Below are positions 18,129 through 26,719 of a stretch of DNA of 64,000 nucleotides, piece by piece. Positions within the stretch are counted from its first letter, which is position 1, and the number at the start of each line of letters is the position of its first letter. A model generated the notes under the pieces. That model ran no database searches and was not told where the DNA came from. It saw only the letters and a list, made by a program, of their open reading frames with translations. The DNA lies in the NCBI GenBank assembly GCA_023823795.1, contig CP085710.1:2568001-2632000 (forward strand), given 5' to 3'. The translations under genes were made by a program, and so were the position numbers. The stretch is from Bacillus sp. F19. GTDB lineage: Bacteria > Bacillota > Bacilli > Bacillales > Bacillaceae.

Positions 18129-18995
18129 TTATTTATCGGCCAATATATCTTCAATTCTATCAAGCTCAGCCGCAGTAAACTCAAGATGATTCAGAACAGC
18201 AACATTCTCTTTGATCTGGCTTACTCTGCTTGCCCCAATAAGTGCTGAGGTCACGCGTCCTTCTCTTAAAACCCATGACAATGCCATTTGGGCAAGGTTC
18301 TGGCCGCGGTCTGCTGCGATCTCATTAAATTGTTTGATTTTATGTACCATTTCTTCAGTCACACGTTCTTCATTAAGGGCGCCAGTTGATCTGGCAGCTC
18401 TTGAATCAGCAGGAACTCCAGATAAATATTTGCTTGTTAATAAGCCCTGTTTTAGAGGACAAAAGGCAATTGATCCTATCCGATTTTCCTGAAGAACATC
18501 CTGCAGGCCATTTTCAATCTACCGGTTCAGCATCGAATAACTTGGCTGATGGATGAGCAGCGGTGTGCCGAGACTGTTAAAATTTTTGCTGCTTCTTCCG
18601 TTTGCTCAGCTGTGCAGCTTGAAATTCCAACGTATAAAGCTTTTCCCTGACGCACGATTTGATCTAACACCCCCATTGTTTCTTTAAGAGGTAGGTGTAT
18701 TTGGATCAGGACGGTGGGAATAGAAAATATCTACATAGTCCAGACCCATTCGTTTTAAGCTTTGATCTATGCTTGAAATCAAATATTTTTTTGAACCCCA
18801 TTCACCATATGGGCCTTCCCACATGTGATAGCCTGCTTTTGAGGAAATGATTAATTCATCCCGGTATGATGCAAAATCCGTTTTCAGAACTTGTCCAAAC
18901 ATTTCTTCTGCAGATCCAGGCGGAGGTCCGTAATTGGTTTGCGAGATCAAAATGAGTAATCCCGAGATCAATTTTCCAATATTTAAAAAATGAAA
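18129..18995 (-). pseudogene. Aldo/keto reductase (YghZ type), broken by several lesions
   Basis: The pieces match one reductase when read across three frames. N-terminal ...DLGITHFDLAN is followed after one extra base by NYGPPPGSAEEMFG...YVDIFYSHRPDPNTP. A 4-base duplication of ACCT near 18693 shifts the frame before LKETMGVLDQIVRQGKALYVGISSC. A missing base near 18585 shifts it again before SLGTPLLIHQPSYSMLNR. A TAG at 18519-18521 then replaces the Trp expected in NRWIENGLQDVL. The C-terminal part from 18362 (ALSWVLREGRVTSALIGASR) is intact. About the first 45 residues are missing next to cwlJ. The lesions are independent, so a single sequencing error cannot explain them. Confidence 0.85.
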
Positions 18996-19062
18996 TTGAA
19001 ACGTCACTCGGCGAGCCTTATAGAATAAGATAAGAATATGCCACGACAATGGAGGCGGAATC

Positions 19063-19491
19063 ATGGCAGTTGTGAAAGCGACAAACTCAGATATTGATTT
19101 AATGGCCAGATTGCTTCGAGCCGAAGCTGAAGGCGAAGGAGTCAGAGGCATGCAACTGGTAGGAAATGTAGGGATTAATCGGGTTAGAGGAAATTGTTCG
19201 GACTTTAAAAACATACGTACCATACCTCAAATGGTGTATCAAGAACACGCCTTTGAAGCTGTACAGCACGGTTATTTTTACCAAAGAGCAAGAGAAAAGG
19301 AAAGGAGGCTGGCGAGGCAGAGTATAGCGGGAGAAAGGTATTGGCCTGCAAAATTCAGCTTATGGTATTTCAGGCCGCCTGGAGACTGCCCTCCTACATG
19401 GTATAATCAGCCGTTCGTCGCACGCTACAAGCTGCATTGTTTTTATCAACCCAGAGCTGGTGAATGCGATAATATTTATAACACGTTTTAG
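19063..19491 (+). CDS. cwlJ: Spore cortex-lytic cell wall hydrolase CwlJ
   Basis: Enzyme of the spore coat/cortex boundary that degrades cortex peptidoglycan during germination. The 142 aa (the same length as the Bacillus protein) contain MARLLRAEAEGEGVRGMQLVGNVGINRV with the catalytic Glu, HAFEAVQHGYFYQRAR, WPAKFSLWYFRPPGDCPPTWYNQP and the ending ENIYNTF-like CDNIYNTF. No signal peptide is present, as expected for CwlJ, which is made in the mother cell. ATG follows GGAGG by 7 nt. It is divergent from the broken reductase gene and followed by a terminator. No gerQ neighbour is seen here. Confidence 0.93.
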   Translation: MAVVKATNSDIDLMARLLRAEAEGEGVRGMQLVGNVGINRVRGNCSDFKNIRTIPQMVYQEHAFEAVQHGYFYQRAREKERRLARQSIAGERYWPAKFSLWYFRPPGDCPPTWYNQPFVARYKLHCFYQPRAGECDNIYNTF

Positions 19492-19495
19492 AACG

Positions 19496-19527
19496 AAAAA
19501 ATCCTCGTCATTAAATGAGGATTTTTT
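19496..19527 (+). terminator. Rho-independent terminator of cwlJ
   Basis: AAAAAATCCTC and GAGGATTTTTT form an 11-bp stem with a 10-base loop, starting 5 nt after the cwlJ stop. The ending T-run is part of the stem. Confidence 0.8.
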
Positions 19528-19532
19528 GTTCA

Positions 19533-19712
19533 TTATAATGGCAGTAAGCAAGCTTTTTCTTTTGTCTCCAAATTTCCGATCATTTCTGCCCATGCACCCA
19601 CAATCTCTCCATTGTTAACGGCAACAAAAAAATGCGAATACCCGGATCTTCAAGCCTTTCCAAAGATCAAATTCAAGTACTTCCTCAGTAAGGGAGACTT
19701 TTTGCAATCATT
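19533..19712 (-). pseudogene. Remnant of a coding region, possibly acetyltransferase-like
   Basis: On the minus strand one frame reads KVSLTEEVLEFDLWKGL and, after a shift near 19645, another reads GYSHFFVAVNNGEIVGAWAEMIGNLETKEKACLLPL and stops at 19533. The FVAVNNGEIVGAWA wording recalls GNAT acetyltransferases, but the fragment is too short to assign. Nothing else is visible between the cwlJ terminator and the gene ending at 19774. Confidence 0.35.
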
Positions 19713-19773
19713 CATGCATGGATTTGAACAAAAGAGTCAGCAATGCTATTTATTTTTTTATATTCCATACTTT

Positions 19774-20439
19774 TTATTTTTTATAAGGATTTCTCCACTC
19801 CATTAACGTGCCATAATTGCACGATTCCTCGTCCTCTAAATAATTGGGTACAACTTGGACAGGCGTTCTTCCGCAGCGCAGCAAGAATGAGATAACTGGA
19901 TCTTTTAAATTTCCCTCTACCACACAATCAATATATTGCTCTGGCGTCCATTTATCTGAATGCTGCTTATAACCAGGCATTCTTCCCCCGCCAAGCAGCC
20001 TATCCAATCCCTTGTGTACAACCACATCATACATGGAAAACATCAGCCATTTTCCAAGTCCTGCCTTTCTGTAGGCGGGACGAACACCAATATCAACTAC
20101 ATAAAGAGTATTTCCGTTTGGATCATGAGTACGAATATACCCATTGTCTGTGATCTCCTCCCATGTTTGCACAGGGTGATTTGGATCAAACTGTACAAGC
20201 AGTCCTGTCATGGAACCCGAGACTTCTCCATTTATTTCAATACAAAGTGCGCCCTCTGGAAAGAGCGTGATATGATTTGTCAGCTGTTCATCATTCCACC
20301 ACAGTTCAGACGGAAATGGAGGAGGAAAGCTCTCCTGCTGAATGCGTATTAATGCATCAAAATCCTTTTCCGTATAGTTTCGAACGACTGCTTTAACAGG
20401 CTTGTCACCATCAAAAACAAAAAATTCTTTTACATACAA
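19774..20439 (-). CDS. GNAT-family N-acetyltransferase
   Basis: Acyl-CoA-dependent acetyltransferase of 221 aa. The GNAT fold is visible as EKDFDALIRIQQESFP (helix 1), ALCIEINGEVSGSMTGLL (central strands) and LYVVDIGVRPAYRKAGLGKWLMFSMYDVV (motif A, with the Q/RxxGxG/A-type pyrophosphate loop as RKAGLG). Translation starts at TTG 20439, 7 nt after GGAGG. It follows the C-N hydrolase gene by 12 nt and is co-transcribed with it. Fusions of a GNAT domain with this hydrolase family (YhcX type) are known, so the two products probably act together. Acceptor unknown. Confidence 0.83.
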   Translation of the reverse strand: MYVKEFFVFDGDKPVKAVVRNYTEKDFDALIRIQQESFPPPFPSELWWNDEQLTNHITLFPEGALCIEINGEVSGSMTGLLVQFDPNHPVQTWEEITDNGYIRTHDPNGNTLYVVDIGVRPAYRKAGLGKWLMFSMYDVVVHKGLDRLLGGGRMPGYKQHSDKWTPEQYIDCVVEGNLKDPVISFLLRCGRTPVQVVPNYLEDEESCNYGTLMEWRNPYKK

Positions 20440-20451
20440 GAGAACTCCTCC

Positions 20452-21336
20452 TTATAGCAGAGTCCGATCCCCCTGCTTTGCTTCCCAATCAGGGTATAAA
20501 TCTGTACGGCGATCACGCCATGTTGTAACTGAACCGCTCGCACGGACTTTATAAAGAAGCTCAAGATCAAGATCTGCCGTTACAATCATAGGCTGATTGA
20601 TTTCACCTTCAGCCGCTATCCCTTTCGGAGGAAAAGGTACATCATTTGGTGTAATAACAGCTGCTTGACCAAAGTTCCCTCTCATAAAGTCAACAGTTGG
20701 AAGGGATCCTACAGTACCAGTAGTTACTACATACACTTGATTTTCGATTGCCCGGGCATGACTGGTATAACGAACTCTGTGGAAACCGTGACGATCATCG
20801 GTACAGGATGGACAAAAAATAACATCTGCACCTTTTGCTTTTGCAATACGGACTACTTCGGGGAACTCGATGTCATAACACGTCAGCATGGCGATTGTTC
20901 CTTTTTCTGTTTCAAATACTTCAAGATTGTCTCCAGGCGTCATATTCCACTCATGTACCTCTGTCGGTGTAATGTGAAGCTTTGCCTGTTCAGCCACTCT
21001 TCCATCCGGATAAAATAAGTGAGCTACATTATAAAGGCGATTTTCTCTTTTAGTAACATGCGTCCCTCCGATAATATGCATACCAGTTTTTTGCGCAAGG
21101 TTTATAAATAATTCCCGATATTGATCTGTAAAATCAGGCAATTCGTTTATGGTTAAAGCATTTCCATCTGCATCACCTATGGACATAAGCTGAGTTGTAA
21201 AAAACTCCGGAAATAAAACGAAATCAGAACCGAATTCCTCTGCTGTTTTCATATAATGCTCCACCTGATCTGCAAATTCTTTAAAGGAACGGATGCTGTG
21301 AAGATCATATTGTACTGCGGATACTCTAAGTTGCAT
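20452..21336 (-). CDS. Carbon-nitrogen hydrolase (nitrilase superfamily)
   Basis: Predicted amidase or nitrilase of 294 aa. The Glu-Lys-Cys catalytic set is visible: Glu in LFPEFFTTQ (about residue 42), Lys in EQAKLHITPTE and Cys in MLTCYDIEFPE followed by GADVIFCPSCTDD. The ATG at 21336 follows AGAGGGG; an upstream in-frame codon at 21360 has no ribosome site. First gene of a two-gene unit with the GNAT protein. The sequence is of the YhcX group, whose substrate is unclear. Confidence 0.85.
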   Translation of the reverse strand: MQLRVSAVQYDLHSIRSFKEFADQVEHYMKTAEEFGSDFVLFPEFFTTQLMSIGDADGNALTINELPDFTDQYRELFINLAQKTGMHIIGGTHVTKRENRLYNVAHLFYPDGRVAEQAKLHITPTEVHEWNMTPGDNLEVFETEKGTIAMLTCYDIEFPEVVRIAKAKGADVIFCPSCTDDRHGFHRVRYTSHARAIENQVYVVTTGTVGSLPTVDFMRGNFGQAAVITPNDVPFPPKGIAAEGEINQPMIVTADLDLELLYKVRASGSVTTWRDRRTDLYPDWEAKQGDRTLL

Positions 21337-21494
21337 AAAACCCCTCTCTTTCTCTTTCACTTAATAAAAACATTATTAGATAAATAAGCAAATTTAACAA
21401 GTACGCACTTTTGTGTTAGTTAGTCAAAAAAGTATACTGTATGAGATTTTTTTGAAAGGAGAAAATAATAGAAATCCATTATAACGAGGGAACT

Positions 21495-22007
21495 ATGCTG
21501 GCAAAACATGAATTTAATAAAAAAAAACTGTATATATACCTTGCTCTAAACGTATTCATGATCACCCTGCTTTTGATAGAAACATTTTTAACACTAAATA
21601 TACCTCATTACATACTTTTAATAGCTTTATTATTTATGCTCCTCATTTGTTTGTTTTTTCTTTTTGAATTTATTATCACTATCCCCAAAACGGAGGAAAG
21701 CCTTCAAAGCATCTTTACAGGCTCTGGCTTTCTTCTCTCATTAATTATTACAACTTATGCAAATCTTTTTATGCAAATATACCGGATTAAAGGAGAAAAA
21801 TCCTTTAAGTTCTCGGGAAAAGAGCTTTCAGGTGATGACTTTTTGTACTACAGCATTACGACGTTTACAACAACTGGATATGGAGATATTACTTCGATTG
21901 GTGTAGTCTCTAATATGATTGCTGCTTCTGAAATGCTGATTGGATTTATTATCAGTACTTTATTTATGGCGATTATCACTTCAAAATTAATAAAGAATTT
22001 AAAATAG
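21495..22007 (+). CDS. Two-helix potassium channel-like protein
   Basis: Membrane protein of 170 aa. Three N-terminal hydrophobic segments (about residues 12-34, 38-62, 72-92) precede a pore loop with the K+ selectivity filter TTFTTTGYGDITSIG (about 127-141) and a last membrane helix. There is no RCK or other regulatory domain. The length and filter match small Ion_trans_2 family channels of Bacillus. ATG follows CGAGGG. It faces the histidine kinase gene convergently. Confidence 0.85.
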   Translation: MLAKHEFNKKKLYIYLALNVFMITLLLIETFLTLNIPHYILLIALLFMLLICLFFLFEFIITIPKTEESLQSIFTGSGFLLSLIITTYANLFMQIYRIKGEKSFKFSGKELSGDDFLYYSITTFTTTGYGDITSIGVVSNMIAASEMLIGFIISTLFMAIITSKLIKNLK

Positions 22008-22033
22008 ACCTGGATTCTATTCCAGGTCCTCTT

Positions 22034-23140
22034 TTATGCGGTAATATGCGGAAGTGATAAGGAGAACCGGGTCGATTGCTCATCAGAAGAACATTGAATC
22101 GTCCCTTGATGACTTTCAATTATTTTTCTGCAGATGTAAAGGCCGATTCCCGTTCCTAATTCTTTTGTAGTGAAAAACGGTTCAAAAATCGATTGAATTT
22201 GCTTTGGCGGAATCATTGGACCATTGTTTCCAATATATACATATGTCATGTTATCAATCATTTCAAATTCAATCGTAATCGTACGGTCAGACTCTATTTT
22301 CTGAAGCGCATCAATGGAATTAAGCAAAAGATTTAAAAATACTTGCCTTAATTCATCTTTGCTCGCCATAACCGTGGTTTCTCTTTTGGAGATTTCCTGC
22401 ACTTTGACGCTACCGTCAAGAAGACTGGGATACATAAATGATAGAACCTCATCTAATAATTCACTGAGGTCAAGCAGTTCACGTTTACTCTCTATCGTCT
22501 CTTTTTTGGATGCATGGAGAAATTGTGACACCCTAAAATTCAGCTGATCAACCTCATGACTGATGATGTCCAAATACTTCAAATCAGGATGATCATTTTG
22601 CATCAGTTTTATGAAACCTTTTACTGCTGTCAGCGGATTCCTGAATTCATGGACAAAGCTTGATGACATTTGACCCAATATGGTCAGCCTCTCTTTATGG
22701 CTTTGATCAATGAATGAAATTTTTTCCTGCAGTATTTCTTCTTTAACCTCAGTGTATTTCTTCACAGCAAAATAAGAAAACTGATCAAAAAGAGCATTGA
22801 TTTCTTCAATATAAGGCTGCAGGTCATTTCGCGGAATTCCAGAACTGACAATATACCCGATCACTGCACGTCTTCCAAGATTCACATTATTTATGAAATC
22901 ACCCATGTTTACATTTGCTTCTACTCTTTCTAGAGCTACTTTACTAGCCAGAATATCAATTTCATATGAGCTTAACGGCTTCTGAATGGTTTTTTTTACC
23001 AATCCGTACATCCTCATCCCGTTTTTCTCTACTTCTTCCTGATGAAGATCGTCTTCTGAAATCGTAATATTTTGCCTCCATGCAGTGATAAAACTAGAAA
23101 TATTATCATCTAAAAACCGAATTAACTCTGAAGCTGTCAT
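22034..23140 (-). CDS. Sensor histidine kinase, soluble sporulation-kinase type
   Basis: Two-component kinase of 368 aa without membrane segments. An N-terminal helical sensor region (about 1-150) is of the kind seen in sporulation-associated kinases. It is followed by HisKA with the phospho-acceptor His in SSFVHEFRNPLTAVKGF (about residue 175) and a HATPase domain with N box LNLLLNSIDAL, G1 and G2 boxes GNNGPMIPP and GTGIGLYICRKII. The ATG at 23140 gives the MTASELIRFL start; 12 more codons upstream are open but lack a better ribosome site. No response regulator is adjacent, so it is an orphan kinase that may feed the Spo0F phosphorelay. Confidence 0.83.
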   Translation of the reverse strand: MTASELIRFLDDNISSFITAWRQNITISEDDLHQEEVEKNGMRMYGLVKKTIQKPLSSYEIDILASKVALERVEANVNMGDFINNVNLGRRAVIGYIVSSGIPRNDLQPYIEEINALFDQFSYFAVKKYTEVKEEILQEKISFIDQSHKERLTILGQMSSSFVHEFRNPLTAVKGFIKLMQNDHPDLKYLDIISHEVDQLNFRVSQFLHASKKETIESKRELLDLSELLDEVLSFMYPSLLDGSVKVQEISKRETTVMASKDELRQVFLNLLLNSIDALQKIESDRTITIEFEMIDNMTYVYIGNNGPMIPPKQIQSIFEPFFTTKELGTGIGLYICRKIIESHQGTIQCSSDEQSTRFSLSLPHITA

Positions 23141-23305
23141 AAGTAAAAGCACCCCTAATTCTTGCAAAAGAATCATATGTATTTCTATTCTTGTTTAGAA
23201 GAGGAATAATAAATAGGGCTAAAGTTTGGAATATTCCTGCTAAACTATACAATTTACATTCTATCATAATATGTATTATTACGGTATTTCCCTTTTTACT
23301 TTTGG

Positions 23306-23311
23306 TATAAT
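23306..23311 (+). promoter_or_regulatory. Extended -10 promoter element of the permease gene
   Basis: TATAAT preceded by TGG (TTTGGTATAAT) forms an extended -10 box without a clear -35. Transcription would start near 23318, so the ATG at 23315 cannot be the translation start. Confidence 0.45.
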
Positions 23312-23341
23312 AAAATGTGCGGAAGGATGTGTCTGCCATAT

Positions 23342-24238
23342 ATGTTAAATATTAGAATGAAACAATTCGTTACCCTATTATTTAAAATAATCCTAATCAT
23401 TCTTGGCAGCTGCAGTATTGCAGCTTTACCCTCTTTAGTCTTCTTAGAAAAAGATGGTTTTCCTGTTGAATTTGGATTTTTCCCAGTATCCTATCTAAAT
23501 GCCATTGGGCAAATAACTGCTGAGATTCTTACTCCTTTTGATTTAACGTTTGAAAGCCATGGAGATAAGCTTGAATTAGTTCCTTTTATTTTTAATGCCT
23601 ATTTTTATTCCATCAGCATATTATTCCTTTCATTTTTGATTTCACTGGCTTCAGCATTTTTACTATCAATCATGTATATCCTTGCTTCATCCCATGTGCG
23701 GAAAATCGCTCGCGGCATCCTGATGATCTTAGAATCAATACCAGATGTTATATTGATTTTGGCCCTTCAATACGGAGTTATCTCATTTTTCAAAAGCACG
23801 GGAATAAAGATGCTTCAGATTTATGGTTTAGAAGATAAGGTTTACCTATTTCCGATTCTGTGCCTAAGTTTTGTTCCAATCGCCCTGATGGTTCGCTCAC
23901 TTATCAATATTTTAGAAGAGGAGCATGAAAAACTATACGTCCAGTTTGCAAAAGCCAAAGGAGTATCCAATTTGCATATTCTCATTAAACATGTTCTGCG
24001 AAATGTTTTTATTTCTTTGCACCATCACATTTCCTCTATTTACTGGTTTATGCTTTCCAGCTTAGTGGCGGTTGAATTTCTTTTTCAAATGAATGGCATC
24101 ACGGGATTTTTATTTGGATATAAGGAACAGGAAGTAATCGCAATTGGCATTCTGCTTATCCTGATTCCATTCGGGTTACTGCAGTTGATTTCTAAAAAAT
24201 GGTATTCTTTGTTATTGAGAGGTACTCAGTATGAATAA
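23342..24238 (+). CDS. ABC transporter permease, peptide/nickel (DppB/AppB) type
   Basis: Membrane permease of about 298 aa with an N-terminal span, a long extracytoplasmic loop and a BPD_transp_1 domain. The coupling loop reads LYVQFAKAKGVSNLHILIKHVLRNVFISL, typical of the DppB type. The start is uncertain: ATG 23342 or 23357 are both downstream of the promoter, and the ribosome site (GGAAGGA) is distant. It overlaps the next permease gene by 8 nt. No binding protein or ATPase gene is nearby. Since its partner is interrupted, the transporter may be inactive. Confidence 0.75.
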   Translation: MLNIRMKQFVTLLFKIILIILGSCSIAALPSLVFLEKDGFPVEFGFFPVSYLNAIGQITAEILTPFDLTFESHGDKLELVPFIFNAYFYSISILFLSFLISLASAFLLSIMYILASSHVRKIARGILMILESIPDVILILALQYGVISFFKSTGIKMLQIYGLEDKVYLFPILCLSFVPIALMVRSLINILEEEHEKLYVQFAKAKGVSNLHILIKHVLRNVFISLHHHISSIYWFMLSSLVAVEFLFQMNGITGFLFGYKEQEVIAIGILLILIPFGLLQLISKKWYSLLLRGTQYE

Positions 24239-25133
24239 AAAGAAGCTATTATTTGTCTTTTTTCCCTGCGTGCTTATTGGGCTGCTTCTCCTTATGAGTT
24301 TTATTTATGAGTTTGGATTTAAAAGCCAGACAACTTCTGTGATGATAAAATACGATGAAAATGGCGATATTGCGGGCAGAGCTCCTTTTCCTCCATCTCT
24401 TAAGCAGCCATTTGGGACAGACAGAAATGGAAATGATTGAGGACTCAGATTATTGGAAGGAGCAAAATACACTATTACTTTCGCTCTTGGCGTTTCGATT
24501 CTAAGAACACTGGCTGCTGTGGCTGCGGGATCTGTTTTTGCCTTTTTGCCCAGGTCCATCCAATCATTCGCAAAGTGCTTTTTGATTCCTTATCAGTACA
24601 TACCTGCGTTTATTTTGGTGTTTGTCTTGATCTGGCCTGTGAATTTTATTAGAGATGAAATTGGGTATACATCTTTGGTTGCCTTTCAGTTTTCAGTTAT
24701 TGTCATCGTTGGAATTGCACCGGTCATGCTGCTGGTTTCCGGCGAAATTAAACAAACCCTTAAAGAACCGTATATTGAAGTTTCCTATCATTTAGGGGCC
24801 AGCAATAGACATGTTATTTTTAAACACATATTACCCGTACTGAATAAACGAATTCTGATTATCTTTTTCCAGCAGATGATTCAAACCCTTTTGTTGCTCA
24901 TTTATTTAGGGATATTTGAAATTTTTATTGGCGGAGATAAACCTGGCGGGGTTTTTGGAGATGACGAACGCTCTCTTTCTCAGTCAGGTGAATGGGCAGG
25001 CATGATCGGCCAAAGCAAATTTGATTTGATAACGGCGCCCTGGATTGCATTAGGCCCAGGAATTGCATTTATCATTTTGATTTTACTTTTAAATATCGTA
25101 TTAAACTATTTGCTCTATCCTGAGAAAAAGTAA
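24231..25133 (+). pseudogene. ABC transporter permease (DppC/AppC type) with in-frame TGA
   Basis: One reading frame from 24231 to 25133 encodes a DppC-type permease. It starts MNKKKLLFVFFPCVLIG and contains the family motif PFGTDRNGND. A TGA at 24438-24440 follows, and then the same frame continues GLRLLEGAKYTITFALGVSILRTLAAVAAGS. The EAA loop IEVSYHLGASNRHVIFKHILPVL is intact. A Leu codon is expected at the stop, and TTA or TTG to TGA is a single change. It could be a true nonsense mutation, a polymorphism or a sequencing error. Downstream reinitiation at the TTG at 24453 would lack the first membrane span. Confidence 0.75.
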
Positions 25134-25134
25134 A

Positions 25135-25160
25135 ATGCAGAGGCTGCCCTCTGCATTTTT
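25135..25160. terminator. Strong hairpin terminator after the permease pair
   Basis: ATGCAGAGG (25135-25143) and CCTCTGCAT (25148-25156) form a perfect 9-bp stem with a CTGC loop and a T-run on the plus strand. It lies directly after the stop at 25133. Confidence 0.88.
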
Positions 25161-25396
25161 CACACTGAAGCATCTTCTTCATTTGTACCTGTTCTTTTAT
25201 AAGTTCCTGTGTAATCTGTATTGTATCCTGCTGCAATTTTGCAAGTCTCACTTTCGACAATAGCCAGATTGATTAATCCTTTACGCGGAGGAATAACCTG
25301 AACTGTACCAGGTATTTTCTGATTAAAGCATTCCCACCTTAAGTCAGCAAACGCACTTTCTTCTGTTAGCAAAACAATCTTTAGTTCCAATCGCAA
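25160..25396 (-). CDS. Uncertain small open frame (possible gene remnant)
   Basis: An open frame of 78 codons ends at the permease terminator. The translation (…IPPRKGLINLAIVESETCKIAAGYNTDYTGTYKRTGTNEEDASV) is plausible protein but matches nothing I recognise, and no good ribosome site precedes it. On the plus strand the adjacent 25388-25463 reads VPIATQAEAVMIDGIDKEDI…, so the whole stretch 25160-25465 may be decayed coding DNA. Treat as hypothetical. Confidence 0.3.
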   Translation of the reverse strand: MRLELKIVLLTEESAFADLRWECFNQKIPGTVQVIPPRKGLINLAIVESETCKIAAGYNTDYTGTYKRTGTNEEDASV

Positions 25397-25509
25397 CTCA
25401 AGCAGAAGCAGTAATGATTGATGGAATTGATAAAGAGGACATTGAATCGCCCCTATTTAGATAAAAGATAATTTCAAGCTTCACTTTTTTTCATTCTTTC
25501 CCTTCTCAC

Positions 25510-26190
25510 CTATCTATAAATATCCCCTGCAAGTTTTCGCAGTTCACTCTCATTCATTACTTCATAAGCATTCTCACTTTTTCGGATTGTTCCTTTTTTA
25601 CAAAGCAAATCAAGTGTCCTCAGCAGATGGCGATAGCTGGTGCCAAGCATTTCAGAGAGGTACGTCAGGTTTTCTTTAAACAGGATGCTTTCCTTTTTAC
25701 CACCAGTAGCTAAAATATAGCTTGAAAGTCTATGTTCAAGCGGATAATACAGATTGATGGAGCTATTTTTTGAAAGCCTGTTCAGCTTGTCGGATAGAGA
25801 ATATCCCATAAAGGTTAAAAAAACAGGATCCCGCAGCAATTTTTCTCTTACTTGCGGCAAATAAATGCCAATACAATATGTATCGTCAATAGCCTGAACA
25901 CTTGATGCTGCTCCCCGCACCTGGAATAGTTCTACATCTCCCAGCACTTTAAATCCTTCATAAAATGAGAGCAGCAGGGATTTCCCGTTGCTTAATGTCG
26001 TGAAAACCTTCGCACGTCCATCTACAAAAAAATAGAGATAATCCATTTCTGCTCCTTCCCGGCATAAATATTCATTTTTTGAAAAGACGTACAGTTCCAT
26101 CCATTCTTTCATATCCTCGGAAAAATACCCGGCAATTTTGTTCACCGCAATGTACTCTTCAAACAATTTCTGATTTTGTAATTTTTTCAT
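25510..26190 (-). CDS. Crp/Fnr-family transcriptional regulator (YeiL-like)
   Basis: Regulator of 226 aa. The cyclic-nucleotide-binding fold covers about 20-135 (CREGAEMDYLYFFVDGRAKVFTTLSNGKSLLLSFYEG), and a C-terminal winged helix has the recognition helix in YLSEMLGTSYRHLLRTLDLL. No Fe-S cysteine set of the Fnr type is visible at the N-terminus. It is transcribed divergently from the DMT transporter pair. A 12-bp palindrome between them is a candidate operator, suggesting it controls these genes. Confidence 0.82.
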   Translation of the reverse strand: MKKLQNQKLFEEYIAVNKIAGYFSEDMKEWMELYVFSKNEYLCREGAEMDYLYFFVDGRAKVFTTLSNGKSLLLSFYEGFKVLGDVELFQVRGAASSVQAIDDTYCIGIYLPQVREKLLRDPVFLTFMGYSLSDKLNRLSKNSSINLYYPLEHRLSSYILATGGKKESILFKENLTYLSEMLGTSYRHLLRTLDLLCKKGTIRKSENAYEVMNESELRKLAGDIYR

Positions 26191-26209
26191 AAAAAAACCT
26201 CTGGCAATG

Positions 26210-26221
26210 TGACATATGTCA
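26210..26221. promoter_or_regulatory. Palindromic Crp-type site in the divergent promoter region
   Basis: TGACATATGTCA is a perfect 12-bp palindrome within ATGTGACATATGTCATCAT. The spacing resembles Crp/Fnr half-sites (TGTGA and TCA). It lies 20 nt before the regulator start and 62 nt before the transporter start. Confidence 0.45.
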
Positions 26222-26283
26222 TCATTATATCTCTTTTATATATGGATAATGAAACAAGACATCTATAGAAGGAGTGAATATTT

Positions 26284-26706
26284 TTGTACAACCTGATCTC
26301 TGCTGCAGTTGGCGCTTTTATTGCCATCATGATTGTATTAAACGGAGAACTCTCAAATGGCATAGGAAATTACACCTCTAGTGTTGCTATTCATCTCGTC
26401 GGGCTTCTTGCCATTTCCGCCGTTTTCTTATTTATAAAAAAACCGATTCATTTTCAAAAAGGACTGCCGCTTTATTTGTATAGCGCTGGCGCCATTGGAG
26501 TGCTTACCGTCCTTTTTTCAAACATTAGCGTCATGTCGCTCGGAGTTTCTGTTACGATTGCCCTTGGATTGTTAGGGCAGTCACTGGCTGCCATTATCAT
26601 CGATCACTACGGGCTGCTTGGCATGAAAACAGTAAAATACCACAAATCAAAATGCATTGGTCTGGCATTTATTCTGCTGGGCAGTGCTGTTATGACGTTT
26701 TATTAA
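26284..26706 (+). CDS. DMT-superfamily transporter subunit (YdcZ type), first of a pair
   Basis: Small membrane protein of 140 aa with four hydrophobic segments. It is a half-size member of the DMT superfamily (DUF606/YdcZ group), starting LISAAVGAFIAIMIVLNGELSNGIGNYTSSVAIHLVGL. Translation starts at TTG 26284 behind AAGGAG. It is followed 13 nt later by a second gene of the same family, so the two probably form a heterodimer. Substrate unknown. Confidence 0.83.
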   Translation: MYNLISAAVGAFIAIMIVLNGELSNGIGNYTSSVAIHLVGLLAISAVFLFIKKPIHFQKGLPLYLYSAGAIGVLTVLFSNISVMSLGVSVTIALGLLGQSLAAIIIDHYGLLGMKTVKYHKSKCIGLAFILLGSAVMTFY

Positions 26707-26719
26707 GGAGGTATTTACA

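Noticed and set aside
24438-24440. TGA read as Trp or selenocysteine in the permease
   Set aside because: No SECIS-like element is evident, no other gene in the window has in-frame TGA, and Leu is expected here. A plain nonsense change is simpler.
25388-25465. Plus-strand frame reading VPIATQAEAVMIDGIDKEDIESPLFR
   Set aside because: Looks like protein but has no start, no ribosome site and no upstream continuation. At best a fragment, so not listed as a gene.
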